From contig JAZARR010000185.1 in NCBI GenBank assembly GCA_037389465.1, positions 558,001 to 622,000 on the forward strand: a stretch of 64,000 nucleotides of DNA, written 5' to 3'. A program made the position numbers and the translations under genes. Under the pieces are notes generated by a model that did not search any database, had not been told where the DNA came from, and worked only from the letters and a program-made list of their open reading frames with translations. Shown here piece after piece: positions 43,511-55,600 of this stretch; position 1 is the stretch's first letter; each line of letters starts with the position of its first letter. The DNA is from Baylisascaris procyonis (lineage: Eukaryota > Nematoda > Chromadorea > Rhabditida > Ascarididae).

Positions 43511-43671
43511 ATGTTTTCAGTGGAAAATCGTCATCGGAGGCCTTCGACACTCTACAGAAAAGTTGATTCTTCGGATGAAAGTTTGCATTCACCAACATGT
43601 GATTTATCGTCAAGTGATAGTTCGGTGCCCACTTCAAGCAAAGCGGATGCTGCATTTACTACTATTAAGAA
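43511..43671 (+). CDS. pde-1: PDE1 exon A: Ser-rich N-terminus
   Basis: It encodes (MFS)VENRHRRPSTLYRKVDSS, then a Ser/Asp-rich stretch and ADAAFTTIKK. It ends in phase 2 (AA|GTTAGT), which the next exon's first base completes to Lys, joining IKK to LRYIL. Either translation starts at ATG 43511, or the exon starts at 43521 after TTTTCAG. The arginines next to PST and the many Ser suggest phosphorylation sites (inference). Confidence 0.65.
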
Positions 43672-46600
43672 GTTAGTTTCTTTGAACTTCACAGACTTGT
43701 CCAATCATTTCTTTCTTATATTTGGGGTGTTTTAAGAATCAGTCAACTTAATTCTCTAAATATTCGAATATATGCTGATCGGTGTTATTCGAAATTTTCA
43801 TTACATGTCTCAGTATGATGAAACGGTTGCATTTTTATGTTTAAATATCTATCGTAGTAATTTGCTACTCGTCATTGATGTAATTTAATTGGATCAATTT
43901 ACATCTTTATTAATTTGCAATTACTAATTTACATAATTTACAATCACTTACTAATTTAATTACATGCATTTTGCACATGATTCTGTGTGCATGGTGAGAG
44001 GTATCATTTGATGCTTTCACAGTTCTCATATTTCTGTAGGCTGTTTGGGTTAGCGAAGCTAATAAAACGCTAATTATCCATGAGGCATTATTCCCTTAAA
44101 AGATAGCGAACGTTATTTTATATGAATAGCCATGTCGAGTATAATATAGGAGTTATATTATGCAATTATAACTGATAGATGCAATTTTTTCTACGTTCAA
44201 TTTTGTTGTTTTTATTTCAGTGTTGATTTCATTCGATGCAACTAATTGCACACGTTAAGCGTTTCATTGCGATGTAACGATTTCCACACATATTTTCCTT
44301 CGATATGTTTATGACATAATCTGTTACACCAATCGCGTTGCACACTTCGTTCCCAACTGTTGTTTATGCATTCACCGATACGACGTCAGTGAGAGATATT
44401 CATACTAAACTTTCTTCGCTTTCGATTCCAACAGGATAATTGGATGTTTTTGCGAGAGGAAATTGAAAATGCATATATGTTATGCTAGTGTTATGTTTAT
44501 TCGCAAGAGCTAATGCTCACGCTCTAAGGCTGTTCCATTTAGACGTGCTTGTCAAATTTTCATTTACACTCCTTACGGGTGTCATTTTTGCAATTATTAG
44601 CCAGCTTTTGTGGCTTAAACTTTTGAGGGAAGTAGTGTTCATTTGCACTTTAAAGGCTGCATTTGCACTTCCGTTTATAACACTGAACGATCGTCGTAAA
44701 ACGCGTGAGTAAAATTATTCAAAATCCTACTCGCTTAGCATTTTTCTCGCGTGCTGTTATAAAACCTTGGATATTGAGCTTCTGAATCCATAAAAAGCAA
44801 ACTTTGATGATTTCTAGAAGCTTGAAAATAAATTACCTAGAGTCAGCTCTCATAACGTCTCCTTTGCACCCATTTAAAAGGTTGATTTTAATTTTTCTTG
44901 TGTTCTCACAAGCTGTACTCGTCGACGCTGTATTGCTATTATGTTTGGGAATATCTAGCGTTAAATTGCTCTATCAGTTTCCTTATGGAATGCATGTGAG
45001 ATACATTGCTGCTATTATGCTATTTTTGGCATCCGATATATTCTATAAGAAAGCATTATATTGAGCATATCTTTACGTATTCGACGTTATGAGAGGAATT
45101 TCGCATCGACAATTGTCACATATTATCTGTGGAGGCTTGATAAGCTTTCATAATCGCTTCTAAGGGTGTCATTTTAAACGAATTCCTAACGGAACACAAA
45201 AATATTTGCCTTTTTGGTCGTACCTACAGATGATTCCACATCACATTTTACCCGATCATCGCATCTACTCAGAAACAGTAAATATAGAAATATAAAATGC
45301 ATTTTCAGATCACTGTGTTAGGTTTGAGATTAGGAATTTTCCAAACTGATGCTGTCCGATGAGTTCAACTTTCAAACGATGCCTTTCCCCCCAAGCTGTA
45401 GTTGTAGATTTGGCCTTAAATATTATGCATCAGAAGATGCTATCGCTGCGATGTTATGAGCAGCAGATAATTAAAATAATAGTAATAACACTATTAATAA
45501 TAGGTTCCATCGTCTTACTAATGATTCGGCTTCGAAATTCATTCTCACGTCATTAAAAGCCCAAAAATTTGTATAAAAATAACGTGCTTCCGTTGCCCGG
45601 AATACTTAGCTACAGCTTCAACTGACATATGTTTCAGCCAGACCTCATACTAAACCAGCATATTAAATAGTCACCTAAAATCTTCATGACACGTCGATAT
45701 TAGTCTGCCAGTATTTGTATCTTTTGTTGATGCAACTGACAGAAAGGGCAGAAATTTAGTTGTTGAAGAAGTCGCCTTTGTCGACTACTACATAAACAGT
45801 GTTTTCGCATGTTTGTATGCATAATCTGAAGAAATCCTTAAATTGCGACTTGTTCGGGAATAGCTCTGCAAGCAGCCTATGAAAGCAGCCCGATTGTTCG
45901 GTTTGCTAGGGCATGAAATCCTATTAACGTCCGGCTACATAATGTTTGTGGTTTTTTGGTCATAAGGAGACGAAGGCTCAATGAAAGCAACTAAACCCTC
46001 TTTCTCATGTCCCATGATTATTGAATTTTTGCGTTCAAAGTGAGTGGAATTCACAACAACTGTTTGCGATTGGTGCATTCCTAGGCATCCTGTGTCGTAC
46101 TTTTAGCGTTAATTTGGGCACTTACATATGCCTTTAAAGAATTCAAATATATTCTCTCGAAGAACAAGCACTGTCTGTTGACAAACAAGCACCACAGTCA
46201 ACTAAACCATTAGAAAACTCTTTGTCGTGCCATGCGTATGTTTGTGACAGATGATCATAACGTTGTCGAATTTACGAGGTCATTGCCTATCCTAATCTGA
46301 AGATGCGATCCAATTTTTAAGTGGCAATACCTTGCAGCAGACGTCGTGTACCAAAAAAAGAATTGTTTTTGAACTCGCCTATTCAAGCACCATTGTGTGA
46401 GCCTTCTTACGTCTAAATTAGGATACGTCTAGGTTTCTTATACGTCTAAAAATTCCGATATATTCTCGCTTTGTTAATCTGTAGCAATCTTTGTACTTGG
46501 TTCCGTGCAGCTGATAAGCATGCTCTCTAAAGTAAAGAGTAAGCTATAGTTTAATAATGCAATGAGCTCATAGTTCCCAGGACATAGTCTAGAAGAGTGT

Positions 46601-49600
46601 ATCTTTTTCCACTCTTCTGTCTTTGCTCTCTCTCTTCTCCCCTTCCTTTCAAAACTATTTTTGTTCATATAGTTGTTGGATGAGAAATACGACGTTCGAA
46701 AAAAATTCCTGTCGTGAAGCAATGGATATAACTCTCGATGAATATTTTGCTACGAAAATCGAGTTTCAAATTTCATTCTAACACGCAAGCACCCTCCCTC
46801 AATTCTCATCTGTCGCTGCCATTTCAATTTTACTTCGGCAGCTTCAGATGCCTTCAATCGCCTAAGCAAATGTGAAATGTAGATCCGAATTTAGTTTTGA
46901 AGTAATCCAAAGAATTGTGTTCACACATTTAATTTTTGTTCACGTGAATTTTGCTCACGCATCTCATTTCAGTCAAATTTTCCAGCAAAATTAAAAATTT
47001 TTGCGCAATAAGCCTCATCTCTCAATTACGAAAACTCCCACGGCACGAGTTTAGCAACACTTTCCACCTGAATCATTCCAGAAATATTCGCGAGAAGGAA
47101 GAGGAACAAATGTCCAGCTCATAAGCATTCGGCGTTTTAATTACCACAGCACCTGCCTTAAGTAGAAGTGGCCGAAAACGTAGATGATTTGACACAGCGG
47201 AAAGACGCACCGTGACAGTCCCCTGGCATAGTTTGTCTTGTTCCGATAAAAGCATCGTCGTGCCCTATCACTGGTAGCCTGGTTCGTCGGATCGATGAGT
47301 ATAGTGACTTGTCAACAAAAGACTGGACGCAAGCACGGATTTTTTCGTTCTTTTAACCGAATAGGGAGTTCATTAAAAATATTGTAGAAAGGATTCATTC
47401 TTTTGGAAGATTCGATTGCAAAGAGAACACTAGTTGTTGACACTTTGGATATCTGTAGCTTCTTTCGAAAGTTGAAACTTGCCCTACTCATACCGTTTCG
47501 CAGATTTTATCCGCCAAATTCTGTGATTTTGGCTGCAGCAATTCTCGAGTTGAAATTACATTGCAAATGCACATATAAATATGCACAAAGACATCGCTAT
47601 GATGCACTTGAAAAAGGATAATTTTTTATCCAAAACGATGACATCTCAAAGGTGTTGAGAATTTTGAGAGTTTGTGCAGTCCTGGTGGTTTATCAATTTT
47701 TGTATTTTATGCCTCAGACGTTTGGCCCCTTAACAAGTTTGTGCCACTTGGTTTGCCAACCTTGGTGCTTTACCATGTTTAGGCGACTCTATAGAGTTCG
47801 CTCCTAATCGGTAGATTAGAAGGGACCCAAAGAGTGTAAACTGGGAGTCATCTTCTAGTTTACTCTTCGGCGATAGAAGTTGTGCCATCCAAGAAGAATT
47901 ATGCGTAAATGAGGGAAGTTTTATGTAAGTTTACAATGGGATCTGGGGGTAAATTATTCATCGAACTTAGATAGCATCAGAAAAAATGAAAGAGAAAAAT
48001 CAGAGGGAAGTAAAACAGGGTAGGGTAAATGTTGAGTGAGTCGACTTGAGTTCTATCGATTCCTTTATTTTGTTTTTGGAGAGCTTAAAAGATTAGATGT
48101 ATGTTACATGCAGCGCGCTATTATGTCATCTGTGTCGTCACACTCGTGACCGTAAACTACCCGCGCACCCTCAGGGTATTTGTGTTCAGCTTGTTTCAAT
48201 AGATCATCTCAACTTTAGATCATACACAGCAAATTTTCTAGCCCAAGCTCGTGCGATTTCTGGTTTAAAACCATCGAACGGACTGATGTAGACGGACACT
48301 CAAACAGATGCATATAAATATATTTAAAGGCGACGTCTTCATAATACATTTTTTTAAAGTTTTGCAAAAGCAGCGTAGTAATGAAACTTGTATTTATTAA
48401 GAATATTAGAGTTGTTTTCTGCATCTTCTATGCAGCTTCTTTGTTGCGAGAATTCAGCGGTTCATTGCTTTTGAAGATGTTCATCTGTGTTCATCGTTGT
48501 CTCCTCATTCCTTTAATCGCAGGCAGTTTGATTGAAATTATTGGCCGTAACATCACAACCAGATTAGCCAATTTCCCAAGCAGTCATCCTAGCACTTAAT
48601 TCACCTATCGGAATCGTCACTGTTGCTATGGCAGCCATCTAAGAAATCTCCTTCTAGTATTGACACTCCTTCTCGAGAGATAAAGGCAAGAGCTTTTCTA
48701 AAATATCTGCTCATCCATTCTGTTTCATTTTTGCGTCACACTTATTGATGGCGCTCGTTGCTTTCCGTTGAATTCGTGTGATTGATTCGCTGTTCATCCT
48801 GCTATATCTCACTACGCTAAGACTCGCAGAGATTACAAAAGTCGTTTGCGCTTGGAACGGAAGATGAGCCCATGATCCTCCTATAGCATATTGCTTGAAG
48901 CGTTTCCGAGGAAAATACTTTCGTGCTCAATTACGCTGGTCACCCACTCATAGATGGATGATCAGTGAGTGGCTAACAACCGCATAATTCGAATTCATTA
49001 AGGCGGTCATATACATTTTTGGAGTTCATCGGTGGTTATTTCGTAGTAGAATGATTGTTGGTGATACCTACGGTTTTTATCAGCTTGTTCTTCGGAAGCA
49101 TGCCTGCAGGTATGTGTTTAATCTTGCAGCTTGTTTATTTATTCATCCTTACTTCATCAAAGCTACCAAATGGATGATATAATTTATTTAGAGTTTTGAG
49201 CAATGGTCCGCATCATGTAAAATCTATTCTTTTCAAATTTTATTATTCATTCTTTAAGGTCGTAGTTTTTCCAGTCGAAATTTATGCTTCATTCAATCCT
49301 AAGTGAAAATTCATCTGTAATTTCGAATATTTTTCCATCTAGTTTTGCCAGTCGCTGTGCAATTTAAGTAAATTAGGCCACAGCTTTCGCCTCTGGCACA
49401 TATCGGCGAAGTTTGCTTGTTATGTGAGTTCATCTGGATGGAAAACTTTTTTTTTAGCTTAAATATTTCTTCGAAGCGCACATAGCGCGTAGGAGAGAAC
49501 TGCATAAACATTTTGGCAAACTGCACTTAAGCTGCAGCACTGTCAAGAAACCTCTAAAAAATGTAAAAAAATCCCCAGACATGACCAAAAACACAACAGA

Positions 49601-52600
49601 TCGACGTTTGGTGATCAAATGCATTGAGACCGAATGGTTTCTTACACAAACGGTATGTAGATTTTGTACGAAATGTAAGAATGTATAGAAATGTCACTGC
49701 AACAAATGTACAAATTAAACTAATATAAGATAAACACTGACAAAGAACCTCATAGCTCGTCCTGTCGTCGAACAGGAAAGAACATATGATGTCGTACGTG
49801 GTAGAGCTTCCTCTAAGTGGTGACGAGCGTCCAGGCATTGTTCATACTGAGGCACGCGTGAGTACCGCCTTCTGGATCTTTTCTCTCCCCTCTCTCACCC
49901 TCCATCCCCTTCTGCTTCAGGACTTGCTCATTCAAAATTTTTTTCAATCCCATTTCATGCGATTTGTGCCAAACGGAGATGTGTGGGTGAAAAATAGATC
50001 AGAATTTAGATACAAATATCTCTATGGAAGAACATTTTTTCTCTTTTCTCGAAATTTTGTTGCATGTCATTCATACTGAACGTCGATTTACGAAGAGAAA
50101 ACATTTCTTCATTCTAATTTGTTCTATCAAGAGCTTGTCAAAAATGTATCTAAGAAAAATTGTTACTCATTTATTAGTGCAATTATTTATAGCAGGCCAT
50201 TTTTGCATGAGTAGATTGTTTTGCTGAACATGCAAATATATTGACATTTAGCACAGAGAGGGAGTCTAAATCGGTGCAGCATTACCCCTAATAAACCAGC
50301 TAGGAAGGAATCATATTTGCTAAAGCAATATGATACAAGTCAAACAGATGCGTAAATAGCTTTTCAATAAAGTCATGAGGTCCGTCTTAAGGAGCAGCCC
50401 TTTGTAACAAATCCCTTTCCAAAAATTTGATTTTGAGCACGAATGCAACGAGCACTTGAATTTTTCTTGTGCACATTTTATGGTATCCTTAAATGTCCGT
50501 AATAAATGGGAAAGACGATCAGAAGGGAATGAATTTAGGATTGCAAGATGGTGCAGTTGTTTCGATGTACTAACATGTCTGTCTAGCTTTTTAGTTCGTT
50601 AAATGAAATCATCAGCCAGATGGACAACGCATATAGGGAAAGACATCACTTGAATATTGGCGTGTTTCGTGCAGAAATTGCGTGTGGTGTGATAAAAATG
50701 CATCGGAAATGACCACTAAGTCCAAAACGCCATTATGCTTTCATATTCTTTGTTGGCAGCAATTTAAAAATTAGGGCCCGATCTTCTCTTATTGCACTTT
50801 CCAACCATCTCAAGCTTTAAAGCAGCACTGCATAGAGTGATGCGGGCAATCTCCCCTCCCTTTTCTGCTCTGATTCCACCGTTCCTTTGCGAAGGATAAG
50901 TGCAAACTTCCAAATGGTCATAGCTCATGATCTTAGTTGGTTATGCAAGAAAATATACGCATTTTTGAATTGCTCGGCTCAGGTGCCATTTGTAAGCTCT
51001 CTGTCTTGCCAAAATCCCTAAGAAGGTTTAGCTTAAAATGAGCCAGGCCCAGCCAAACATTAGCGTCCTCCTTACTCTCGCCACCTAGTTTTCGGTCCAA
51101 GGTTTTTCATGCCGAAGAAGTGAAAATGTTATCGCTCATGAACTAGTAGCCAGTGGGGGAAACAATCTGGTAATTTTTCGATTTGCTGAATGTATTTTCA
51201 ATATATGATGGGAGCGAAAACTATGATATAACTTTTTTAGCAAAAGATGACAGCACTAGTGCCAGTATTCAATTTTCACGCGATGCCATAGCCAGCCGCT
51301 TCATGGCTGAATTGTTTCCTTTTTTTTTGTGATGCCGCTGTTCAGAAATCTATTGCGGCTGGCAGGAACACTCTCCTCCCCTATCGACTTCTGCTAATTT
51401 TGAAGGGAAATACCTTCTTACGAATTTAGGCTCTCGTCAGCAGTTAAATGTTGCCAAATGTTTATTTCTTTCGAAGAAGCATAAGATGCTTCAAGTTTTG
51501 TTTCAACATGCAGTGGGCATTTCACGTTTTAAAATGAACTTTATGAATATAAAAGTCTACTTTGCTGTCTTTGTAGGAAAAAAATTTCGTTTGCTCGTTC
51601 TCAACCGAAAATGCCCATGGCTGATATCTTTTGCATGTAAATGCTGGCTCATAAGCTGGTCTCAAGTATGTTTCATGTCCACAATGCACATTAATCAACA
51701 TTGTATCAATATGCGTACTGCATTGCGTAAGCTTCTGTCATACACAACATCATATTTCCTTATATTCCGTCCATCCTAAAGCCCATTTTGCCGATACGTA
51801 ATCTCCCATCTATCCATATATTTCATCCCAAAGTCCTCCACTTCATCAAATGAATTGATGCCCCATTATAGGTTTAGCCATCTTAGCAGGTCGAAATTTG
51901 ATGTGGCTATAAGGCATCACTAAAGTATTGTCTTAGCCGCTTCTTGATTGTTGAACGTTAATGTTATGTGAGGGCAACGCATTAATGAAGCTTCCTTCAC
52001 GCTGCTCGTTCGGCAGATGAGCGAATGCGTTGCTGTGCAATGCACTAATTCGTTTTCATATTTAAAGCCAAGATATAAACCTTAAGGGATGCACTTGGGC
52101 TCGTTCTTTGTTCCCATGAAAATTTCTCTGCATTTTTAAAGTTCAGGGTAGTTCCCACTTCGCTTCGGATTCTAGAAACTTCAGGTCACCTGGCTAAATC
52201 ACGAAAATCGTCGGCGTTTCTGTTCACGGTTCATTTTCTCTCATATTTTCTATTTCAAATGCAAATAGACCCCATCGCTTGCCATCGGCCGCGCGGAGTT
52301 TTAGTTTTAGTCTAACAAAACTTTTTGGCACACTGAATGAGCGCCAGGTATCTTATCCAAAACGTCTTCATATATGTGTGAAGTGAGAATCAATATGCAA
52401 CATATATATGATCGATACGTATAAGAATGCGCCTAGTGCTTGCTTCCCATTGAGAAATATGCTCAGAATGTTTTTGCCTATAGCACCAATACTCATCGAT
52501 TCAGTTAAAAAAAAGGGGTGCGATATACAAGGCTTAAGTGCATCACAAATAGAAACAGTAGGCAAAACTAGTCAGTGAGTGCATCATGGGCTGCAAAATG

Positions 52601-55600
52601 GCTGTATTTCAAAACGTTCATTTGTCCCTGCTCTTAGCTGTTTATTTTGTATTCATTTTCACACATAGTTCCTTCGCTTTTTTATGGAAAGATTAAAAGA
52701 AACACCTTAATTTGCTCTGCTCTCACCACAGCATTTACGCCTGAAACGGATCTTTTAAAAAGTCCTTGTACGAGCGAACTTTTCTATTAAACTAACTACG
52801 AGTGCACCATTCATCCGGAACTGTTCGCATATATGCTAAGGTCAATAATGTATTTTCACGCTTTTCGAAACTGTGGTGATACAAACTCCGGTGATCGTGT
52901 CATAAGACAAGAATGTGCCTATCAGGCTAACTGCACACACGAAGGAATATAAGGAATATGGATCCCAAAGAAAATTTGCGCCTAATATCGATATTATAAT
53001 GCATCACTTTCAGATTGCGATATATTCTTCATCAACTCAATACTGGGCAATTACCACTCGATGATCTCAAACGCAATATCGAATATGCAGCACTTGTACT
53101 CGAGACGGCTTACATGGACGAGACAAGGTACTAACAGGACAGCCTTATGGGATAACTACTTGGTCTCTTGCAAAAGTAGACTTTCGCAAGAGAATATTAG
53201 CCGCGCTTCAAAGCGAGACCTCGGATAATTAATTCACTAAATCAGTGAAAAGAATTTGAACACAAAAATTTGTCGTCATTTTGCATTCTTAAATGCTTTC
53301 AGTGCTTTGTATGACAAGACATGCTGCATTAAATTGTTGCAGTTGAACACTGAGATGAGGATATTGTGAGGAGATGGCAGTGAATGCGAATACTTGCCAA
53401 CTTGCTTTGTCCAATGCATCAGGCCTAATTGTGCACTCGCTGTGTATGCTGTCTTTGATACGGTGTTTATTGTTTATTCGGTGCAAATATGGGATCGTGC
53501 AAATGAGCTAAATGAGTGAGCACTCTAAATAACTGTCCAAAGTGTCGGAATTTTAAAGCGCTAGTAAGCGAAAACATAAAATGCATACAATTGAGATGTG
53601 GCACAAAACGATGCTGCCGTAAAACTTTCGAACAAGCCCCGGCGCTTATGAACCACGAAACCTTGAAAATACATTTTGTCGAGCGAGTGGGATGAGCTAT
53701 ACTGAAAAAGACTTATAACCTTAACGTTTCTACGCAATAACAATGTTTATGTTTAAGTCTTCTACCGTTTATAGTCATGCTGTTTTATATGATGCATGTT
53801 TTTGAAGATAGGAGCTAACGGAACTCGGTTCCTTCCAGAAAAGAAAATTATCAAAGGATTGCTTCAACTAAGGAGGGGGCTATTTTCGTTTATGAAATAG
53901 TAAGAAGTAGTTTTTAGCTGTAGTCGTAGTTCAAAATAGTCGGAGTTGTAGTAAAAATAGTTTTAGTGGAAAACATATGAAGTGTACTCGGAGTGCTGGT
54001 AATGCATTTTTGGTTAGCTGACAATTCGGCTGCGCTCACTATGTTGTATTCCATGAGTAATTTGCATGTTACATGTGCCCTGTTCTTTTCCAATCGCTTC
54101 TGCTGCATGATTCTTGTTTATCTCTTCGAGCGTGGGTGCAGAGAATGTGAAGGAACCATAAATGCAAAAACACGCCTTTTCTGGTCTGCTACAGACGAGA
54201 ATGAGAGACTTTTAGAAGTGAGTGAGTAGTCAATATGAAACCAAGAGGACAAGGCAAACAGGGAAGGGGGATTTCTTTGTTTTGTTTTAACAACGCTTCA
54301 TTCATTGATTCAATCACTTCGCATAGTAAGGCCAAAAGGATGCATCTCGAACCGTTTATTAATTTGATTATTGCCGCAACAGTCGACCTGTATTTGAAAA
54401 AAAGTGAGAGCTTGCAAAACAAAAAAAAAAGAATAGCAGAAGCAAAGCGAAAGGAAGAAAACAAAATTGATATGAAAAGAGCTTACGTAATGAAGCAAAT
54501 GTTCTGCTTCCGGGTTGTTTCAATTCGCTTCCGCCTTATCATGCTTCTTCCGCTTTCGGCTTTTATAAAATCGCTTCCGTTAGCTGTCTTTTCCTCTATA
54601 ATCGCATTTGAGAAGTTGGACGATTTGAGAAGTGCATTACAGGGAACTCCTCGATTATGCAGTTGCACCAACACCATCAAAAAGACCGCGATTGCTCAAA
54701 TGCTTTTTTTTTAGCTTTTGAAGAACTTGTGTTCGTAAGCTTTAGGCTGTAATAATTCGTCAACCTATAAGTGGCGACAGCCATGTTTTTATTTCGGCAG
54801 CTGCATAATCGAATTTGTAAAGTATACAAGGGCGAAAATTCATTCAATTCCCCTTACCCCTTCCCCCTCTCCACGCTTGAGTTGGAGGTTGTTGAATGCA
54901 TCGAGGAATGAATGAATTGCAACATTCGCCCATTCGGTACATGGTGCATTTTGTCTTTGCTGCGTCTGCAGTCGCTCGAGGCTGAATATTCATTCACCAT
55001 TGTGCATAGCACATGCCAATGTAGTGCGGTATTTTAATGCCTTTTATTGAAACCAGAAAGAATGCCAGACGTGTCGTCAACCGAAACGTCAGCTAACATT
55101 AAAGGATCACAAGGAGCATTTTACAAGAAACTTTCCAGAACTACTACGGGCATAGAAAATCAAAGGCAAACGTAAAGGAAGAAAAAGCGCCAGCAGAGAT
55201 GAGCTTCAAAAGCCGCATACACTCTTCCCATCCATAGGCCATCCTGAAGAAGAGGGTAGAACAACAGGTAACTCAGTTCTGCTTCCCAGCTGGTCAATGA
55301 ATTGACAAAAATCACCTGTCATTCTTCTGAATAAGAAGGAGCTTGAAAAGATCAGTCATCCACACCTCAGGATCTGTTGAGGATAACGGAGGTCCTCAAA
55401 ACCGCGGCTGAAGAAACCGCATTCCCACTCAGCGACGACTTCTCTGCGATGCTACGATAGGATGCTCAAAAATTATTGAATAGAGTTTCCCATGCGAAAA
55501 AACCAACTCAAATGATGGCATCAGCGCGCACCAATTGTATTTTCCAGCATTCACATCTCTTTGAGCAGCTGATGGTGATTAATAGCTAATGGGCACAATA

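Noticed and set aside
44482..45556. Three consecutive hydrophobic + strand ORFs, the first ending at a GTGAGT donor-like site
   Set aside because: Phases of possible joins do not agree, AT-rich DNA gives hydrophobic ORFs by chance, and no membrane-protein family is recognisable.
39604..47621. Slight similarity between ORFs at 39604-39900 and 47403-47621 (xNxVxLxxxILExKL, shared ATTCTCGAGTTxAAATT)
   Set aside because: Similarity is limited to one short block; the flanks do not align, so a shared repeat cannot be claimed by eye.
54235..54714. Longest ORF in the window (159 residues, +)
   Set aside because: It lies inside the PDE1 intron, has Lys-rich and hydrophobic low-complexity parts, no motif and no splice or polyA support; an ORF of this length can occur by chance in 64 kb on six frames.
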